A model generated the notes under the pieces. The model ran no database searches, had not been told where the DNA came from, and saw only the letters and a program-made list of their open reading frames with translations. Source: SZAS-103 sp036496805 (GTDB lineage: Bacteria > Pseudomonadota > Gammaproteobacteria > Xanthomonadales > Xanthomonadaceae). Taken from it: a stretch of DNA of 64,000 bases. Made by a program: the position numbers and the translations under genes. Shown here one piece after another: positions 60,283 through 64,000 of the stretch (position 1 is its first letter; each line of letters begins with the position of its first letter). Location of the stretch: positions 381,101 to 445,100 of the forward strand of contig DASXKN010000026.1 in NCBI GenBank assembly GCA_036496805.1, read 5' to 3'.

Positions 60283-61119
60283 TCAATGATGATCCGCCGC
60301 CATCGCCATGTAGACGACGGTCAGGGTCATGAAGATGTAGGCCTGCAGCGAAATGATCAGGATGTGGAAGATCGTCCAGCCGGTGGCCAGCAGGATCTGC
60401 ACCAGCATGCCGGTCGCGCCGCCGATGCCGACCACGAAGTTCAGGGTGAAGGTGGCGAGCAGGATGAAGATCATCTCGCCGGCGTACATGTTGCCGAACA
60501 GTCGCAGGCCGAGGCTGATCGGCTTGGCCAGTTCTTCCACCGTCTTGAGGAGGAAGTTGACCGGCATCATCCACTTGCCGAACGGGTGGAACAGGAATTC
60601 GCCGGCGACGCCGCCGAAGCCCTTGGCGACGAAGCTGTAGCCGAAGGCGATCAGGAAGACGGTGATCGACATGCCGATCGCGACGTTCGGATCGGTCGAG
60701 GGCACGGTGCGCAGGTGGTCCACGCCGACCAGGCTGGCGACCTTGGGCAGGAAGTCCACCGGCAGCATGTCCATGAAGTTCATCAGGAACACCCAGAACC
60801 CCACCAGCAGGGCCATCGGGGCGACGAAGCGCGCGCCGTGGTGGTAGGCGTCCTTCACCTGGCTGTCGACGAACTCGATGCACATCTCGATGAAGTTCTG
60901 CCACTTGCCGGGCACGCCGCTGGTGGCCTTGCCGGCCGCGGCGCGGAACATCACCAGGAAGATCAGGGCGAGCACGACCGAGAAGAACATCGAGTCAAGG
61001 TGGACCACCCAGAAGCCGTTGGCTTCCGGATCGATCTTCCACGTGTGCAGATCCAACTTGAGGTTGGTCAGGTGGTGGAGGATGTAACCGCTGGTGCCTT
61101 CGCTGCCTTCAGCCGCCAT
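60283..61119 (-). CDS. atpB: ATP synthase Fo subunit a
   Basis: The 278-aa membrane subunit forms the proton half-channels against the c ring. The essential Arg is in 'ISLGLRLFGNMYAGEMIFIL', and the last helices show 'TGWTIFHILIISLQAYIFMT'. Five to six helices are visible. N-terminal 'YILHHLTNLKLDLHTWKIDP' is proteobacterial. It follows atpI by 19 bases. Confidence 0.96.
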   Translation of the reverse strand: MAAEGSEGTSGYILHHLTNLKLDLHTWKIDPEANGFWVVHLDSMFFSVVLALIFLVMFRAAAGKATSGVPGKWQNFIEMCIEFVDSQVKDAYHHGARFVAPMALLVGFWVFLMNFMDMLPVDFLPKVASLVGVDHLRTVPSTDPNVAIGMSITVFLIAFGYSFVAKGFGGVAGEFLFHPFGKWMMPVNFLLKTVEELAKPISLGLRLFGNMYAGEMIFILLATFTLNFVVGIGGATGMLVQILLATGWTIFHILIISLQAYIFMTLTVVYMAMAADHH

Positions 61120-61138
61120 GTCTCAAAGTCCGCCTTGT

Positions 61139-61516
61139 TCAGACGCCAGTGTTCTTCGCGACGGCGAGCAGCAGCCAGTTCATGGCCAGGCACGCGATGC
61201 AGGTGAGCATCAACGCCGCGAAATGATTTCCAAACGACAACGCCCCGATGAAGAACAGCAGCGTCGTCAACAGCAGTTTTCCGATCTCGGCCTTGTAGAA
61301 GGCGCCGAGTACGTCCTTCGCCTCCAGCGCGCCGGGGCGCGACAGGGCTTTTCTCGCGAACCAGAGCCCCGGCAGCACGATGATCGCGCCGCCGAACAAC
61401 GCAGCACCCGCAGCCCCGATGCCCGAGACGGTCCAGGCGACGATTCCCGCGACCGCGGCGACCATCGACTGGACGGCGCACAGCAGCCACACCGGGGAGA
61501 CGCCGCGCAAGTTCAA
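61139..61516 (-). CDS. atpI: ATP synthase subunit I
   Basis: The 125-aa protein has four helices ('PVWLLCAVQSMVAAVAGIVA', 'AALFGGAIIVLPGLWFARKA', 'KLLLTTLLFFIGALSF' and 'FAALMLTCIACLAMNWLLLA'). AtpI is thought to assist c-ring assembly and Mg2+ handling and is not part of the final enzyme. It is the first gene of the atp operon, about 137 bases downstream of the promoter proposed at 61660-61689. Confidence 0.9.
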   Translation of the reverse strand: MNLRGVSPVWLLCAVQSMVAAVAGIVAWTVSGIGAAGAALFGGAIIVLPGLWFARKALSRPGALEAKDVLGAFYKAEIGKLLLTTLLFFIGALSFGNHFAALMLTCIACLAMNWLLLAVAKNTGV

Positions 61517-61659
61517 GCCCGCACCTCACGCCGCATCGCCGGAACCCTGGTCATGGACGCCAGCACCGCCATCGTCCCCTCGCGCATCGTCCGCAGTATT
61601 GCGGCCTCGTTCCGACGGCCCGGAAAAATGCAGCGAAATCGGCCCCGCTAAGCCGAAAA

Positions 61660-61689
61660 AGTATAGCAAGCCGGGAACTTGGGCGGCAA
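61660..61689 (-). promoter_or_regulatory. Likely promoter of the atp operon
   Basis: On the minus strand, TTGCCG (61684-61689) and TATACT (61660-61665) are separated by 18 bases. Transcription would start near 61653, leaving a leader of about 137 bases before atpI. No other promoter-like pair of similar quality was seen upstream of atpI. Confidence 0.55.
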
Positions 61690-61763
61690 CCCTGCGCGCG
61701 CTCCCGTGGCGGAAGCCGCTCCGGCCGCTCCCCTGGGACCCATCGGCCCGCCCGGCCCCGCGA

Positions 61764-61979
61764 TCAGCCGGTCACAAGCCCCTGTCCTTCGAGGATGCGG
61801 CGCAGGCGCTTGCGCACATGCGCGAGATCCTCGGCCGTGCAGGTGCCTTCCTCGATCGTCTGGGCCTGGTCGGAGAAAAACTCGATCAGCTCCTCCTGCG
61901 ACACGTACGGCATGATCGTGGAGACTTCCTCCTCCAGGTCGCACAACATGTCGTGCAGTTCGAAACGTGTCCTTGTCAT
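61764..61979 (-). CDS. Small acidic hypothetical protein
   Basis: The 71-aa protein begins 'MTRTRFELHDMLCDLEEEVS' and continues 'YVSQEELIEFFSDQAQTIEE', probably all helical, with no membrane segment and one Cys. A good AAGGAG sits about 6 bases before the ATG at 61979, which supports real expression. I recognise no family. It lies between lpdA and the atp operon on the same strand. Function unknown. Confidence 0.68.
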   Translation of the reverse strand: MTRTRFELHDMLCDLEEEVSTIMPYVSQEELIEFFSDQAQTIEEGTCTAEDLAHVRKRLRRILEGQGLVTG

Positions 61980-62184
61980 GGCTGCTCCTTGCGGCAAGAG
62001 ACCGGCGCCGGCTGGTCGACGACGCCATGATGTCTTCCGCGCCGTAAACGAAAGGTTACGGCGGGGGCGCCCGAAGTGAAATCTTCGTGGGCACGCGCAG
62101 GGCCTTCAGCTCCCGGCCAGAAAGCGCGAAGGTCATGGCGTCCCCGCATCGCGCGGGGACCATCTGCACCGCCGGTGACGAGGC

Positions 62185-64000
62185 TTATTTCTTCTTCGGG
62201 ATGTACAGGTCGGTGATCGTGCCTTCGTACACTTCGGAGGCCATGCCGACCGATTCGCTCAGGGTCGGGTGCGGGTGGATGGTGTGGCCGATGTCGCCGG
62301 CCTCGCAGCCCATCTCGATCGCCAGCGCCAGCTCGGCGATCAGGTCCCCCGCATGCACGCCGACGATGCCCGCTCCGATGACTCTATGGCTTTCCTCGTC
62401 GAAGATCAGCTTGGTGAAGCCCTCGGTGCGGCCGATGCCGATCGCACGGCCAGAGGCCGCCCACGGGAACTTGCCGACGCCGAACTTGAGTCCCTTCGCC
62501 CTCGCCTCGATTTCGGTGACGCCGACCCAGGCCACTTCCGGATCGGTGTAGGCGACCGACGGGATCACGCGCGCGGTCCATTCGCGCTTCTCGCCGGCGG
62601 CGACTTCAGCGGCGAGCCGTGCCTCGTGGGTGGCCTTGTGCGCGAGCATCGGATTTCCGACCAGGTCGCCGATCGCGAAGATGTGCGGCACGTTCGTGCG
62701 CATCTGGCGGTCGACCGGGATGAAGCCGCGCTCGCCGACGTTGATGCCGGCCTTGCCCGCATCGAGCTTGCCGCCATTGGGCGCGCGGCCGACCGCGACC
62801 AGCACGCGGTCGAACAGCATGGCTTCCGGCGCCTTCTCGCCTTCGAATGATGCGGTCAGCCCCTGCTTGGACGCCTCGACCCTGGCGACCTTCACCTTCA
62901 GGTGCACCGCCACGCCCTGCTTCTTCAGGCGATCGGCAAGCGGCTTGACGAGGTCGGGGTCGGCGCCCGGCATGAGCTGGTCCATCAGCTCGACGACGGT
63001 GACTTCGCTGCCGAGCGCGCGGAACACGGTCGCCATCTCCAGGCCGATGATGCCGCCGCCGACGACGAGCAGTTTTTTCGGGATGTCGGCGAGTTCAAGC
63101 GCGTCGGTGGAGTCCATCACCCGCGGATCGTCCCAGGGGAAACCCGGCAGCTTCAGCGCCTGCGAACCGGCGGCGATGATGCACTGCTCGAAGCGCACGA
63201 GTTTGCTGCCCTCGGCAGTCGCGACTTCCAGCTCGTGCGGCGAGGCGAATTTCGCCGCGCCGGTCACCACCCGCACCTTGCGCTGCTTGGCCATGCCGGC
63301 CAGGCCCTTGGTGAGCTGGCCGACGACCTTTTCCTTGTAGGCGCGCAGCGCGTCGAGGGCGATCGCAGGCTTGCCGAAGTCGATGCCGTAGTCCTTCGCA
63401 TGCGCAGCCTCGTCGATCACCGCAGCCGCGTGCAACAGCGCTTTCGAGGGAATGCAGCCGACGTTGAGGCAGACGCCGCCGAGCGAGGCGTAGCGTTCGA
63501 CCAGCACGGTATCGAGGCCGAGGTCGGCGGCGCGGAAGGCGGCGGTGTAACCACCGGGGCCGGCGCCGATCACGACGATGCGGCATTCGATGTCGGCCTT
63601 GCGACCGCTGGCTGATGCCGCGGTCGCTGACGGCGCAGCCGCAGGCGTTGGCTGTTGATTCCCTCGTCCGCCGGGAGAGGGTTGGGGTGAGGGGCCGGTT
63701 TCCTTCGAAGCCGGAGTCCTCGACGCACTCGACCCCTCATCCGGCCTGCGGCCACCTTCTCCCGATGGGAGAAGGGAAACATCGCCGGCCTCGATCAGCG
63801 CCACCACGCTGCCTTCCGACAGCGAGTCGCCCACCTTCACCTTCAGTTCCTTCACCACGCCCGCCAGCGGCGAAGGCACTTCCATCGTCGCCTTGTCCGA
63901 TTCCAGCGTGACCAGGCCCTGGTCCTTCTTCACGGTGTCGCCTACCGCCACCAGCAGCTCGATCACCGGCACGTCGGTGTAGTTGCCGATGTCCGGAACC
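62185..64000 (-). CDS. lpdA: Dihydrolipoyl dehydrogenase with N-terminal lipoyl domain (truncated by window edge)
   Basis: The frame runs off the right edge in a typical lipoyl-domain start ('VPDIGNYTDVPVIE'); about 605 residues are visible. The lipoyl domain has the lipoyl-Lys in 'LVTLESDKATMEVPSPLAGV'. The E3 part has FAD loop 'VVIGAGPGGYTAAFRAADLG', redox disulfide 'GGVCLNVGCIPSKALL', NAD loop 'VVGGGIIGLEMATVF' and the His-Glu base in 'HTIHPHPTLSESV'. This E3 serves the pyruvate dehydrogenase complex; the fused lipoyl domain is known from several proteobacteria. The linker contains an in-frame REP-like insertion of about 40 residues. Downstream (62140-62160) is a hairpin without a T-run. 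Confidence 0.95.
   Translation of the reverse strand, partial: VPDIGNYTDVPVIELLVAVGDTVKKDQGLVTLESDKATMEVPSPLAGVVKELKVKVGDSLSEGSVVALIEAGDVSLLPSGEGGRRPDEGSSASRTPASKETGPSPQPSPGGRGNQQPTPAAAPSATAASASGRKADIECRIVVIGAGPGGYTAAFRAADLGLDTVLVERYASLGGVCLNVGCIPSKALLHAAAVIDEAAHAKDYGIDFGKPAIALDALRAYKEKVVGQLTKGLAGMAKQRKVRVVTGAAKFASPHELEVATAEGSKLVRFEQCIIAAGSQALKLPGFPWDDPRVMDSTDALELADIPKKLLVVGGGIIGLEMATVFRALGSEVTVVELMDQLMPGADPDLVKPLADRLKKQGVAVHLKVKVARVEASKQGLTASFEGEKAPEAMLFDRVLVAVGRAPNGGKLDAGKAGINVGERGFIPVDRQMRTNVPHIFAIGDLVGNPMLAHKATHEARLAAEVAAGEKREWTARVIPSVAYTDPEVAWVGVTEIEARAKGLKFGVGKFPWAASGRAIGIGRTEGFTKLIFDEESHRVIGAGIVGVHAGDLIAELALAIEMGCEAGDIGHTIHPHPTLSESVGMASEVYEGTITDLYIPKKK
63659..63780. repeat. REP-like inverted pair inserted in frame in the lpdA linker
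   Basis: CCTTCTCCC (63755-63763) and GGGAGAAGG (63767-63775) form a perfect hairpin around GAT. CCCTC...GAGGG at 63661-63681 forms the second. Between them GGGGTGAGGGG (about 63684-63694) faces CCCCTCAT (63733-63740). The protein then reads 'LLPSGEGGRRPDEGS' and 'GPSPQPSPGGRGN', the familiar translation of xanthomonad REP elements. The reading frame of lpdA is kept. Confidence 0.85.

Noticed and set aside
62140..62160. GTCCCCGC/GCGGGGAC hairpin as terminator of lpdA
   Set aside because: The stem is perfect but no T-run follows on the minus strand, so I do not call a rho-independent terminator.

Overview
The window is a high-GC chromosomal segment from a gammaproteobacterium. It most likely belongs to the Xanthomonadales (Lysobacter/Luteimonas-like family). 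The basis is gene content and order: a small coiled-coil gene, zapA, 6S RNA, 5-formyl-THF cyclo-ligase, EVE protein, rpiA and queD in a row; a lipoyl-domain-bearing LpdA; a complete atp operon; and REP-like palindromes of the kind common in xanthomonads. The genus assignment is inference. No tRNA, rRNA, CRISPR array, integrase or transposase gene was seen.

Layout. 1-6.7 kb: a DUF1631 protein cut by the window edge with a coupled PilZ gene, an acyltransferase, PepQ and a soluble triple-PAS histidine kinase. 6.7-10.3 kb: an overlapping pair, a 702-aa membrane protein and an M48 metallopeptidase. 10.5-12.3 kb: a visibly lower-GC patch carrying a serine-dehydrogenase-proteinase-like gene. 12.4-18.6 kb, minus strand: an M14 peptidase, a GNAT, a PuuP-like permease, PepP and YgfB. 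18.8-23.4 kb: a 1523-aa sensor with beta-propeller, PAS, GGDEF and EAL parts. 23.4-26.5 kb: the zapA-ssrS-rpiA-queD block. 26.7-31.9 kb: a phasin behind a palindromic operator, then an RND pump and its adaptor. 32-37.5 kb: bioD with a TMEM175-like channel, free-Met sulfoxide reductase, a TfoX-C-like protein, a retropepsin-like protease, a LOG protein, H-NOX and a compact DpnI-like nuclease. 37.5-48.3 kb: glmS, then a module with a sigma-54-type promoter, a MacA-like adaptor, an ABC ATPase, two permeases, a secreted PDZ protein with a Pro-Ala tail, an NtrC-type regulator, its kinase and a small anchored protein. 48.4-53.6 kb: glmU and a glycolipid-type cluster (GT-C, GT2, GtrA, methyltransferase). 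53.9-61.5 kb: atpIBEFHAG-x-DC, where x is an unexpected secreted NTF2-like gene. 61.8-64 kb: a small unknown gene and lpdA, cut by the window edge.

The observations most worth following are these. (i) The sigma-54 ABC-exporter module looks self-contained. (ii) A solo DpnI-like catalytic domain, with QxK in place of ExK, sits directly behind glmS. (iii) A secreted NTF2-like gene lies inside the atp operon between atpG and atpD. (iv) Palindromic repeats are inserted in frame in two proteins, the LOG family protein and LpdA. (v) The low-GC protease patch. (vi) The phasin control region, where a palindrome overlaps two alternative promoter types. All functional statements come from reading motifs; no database search was possible.
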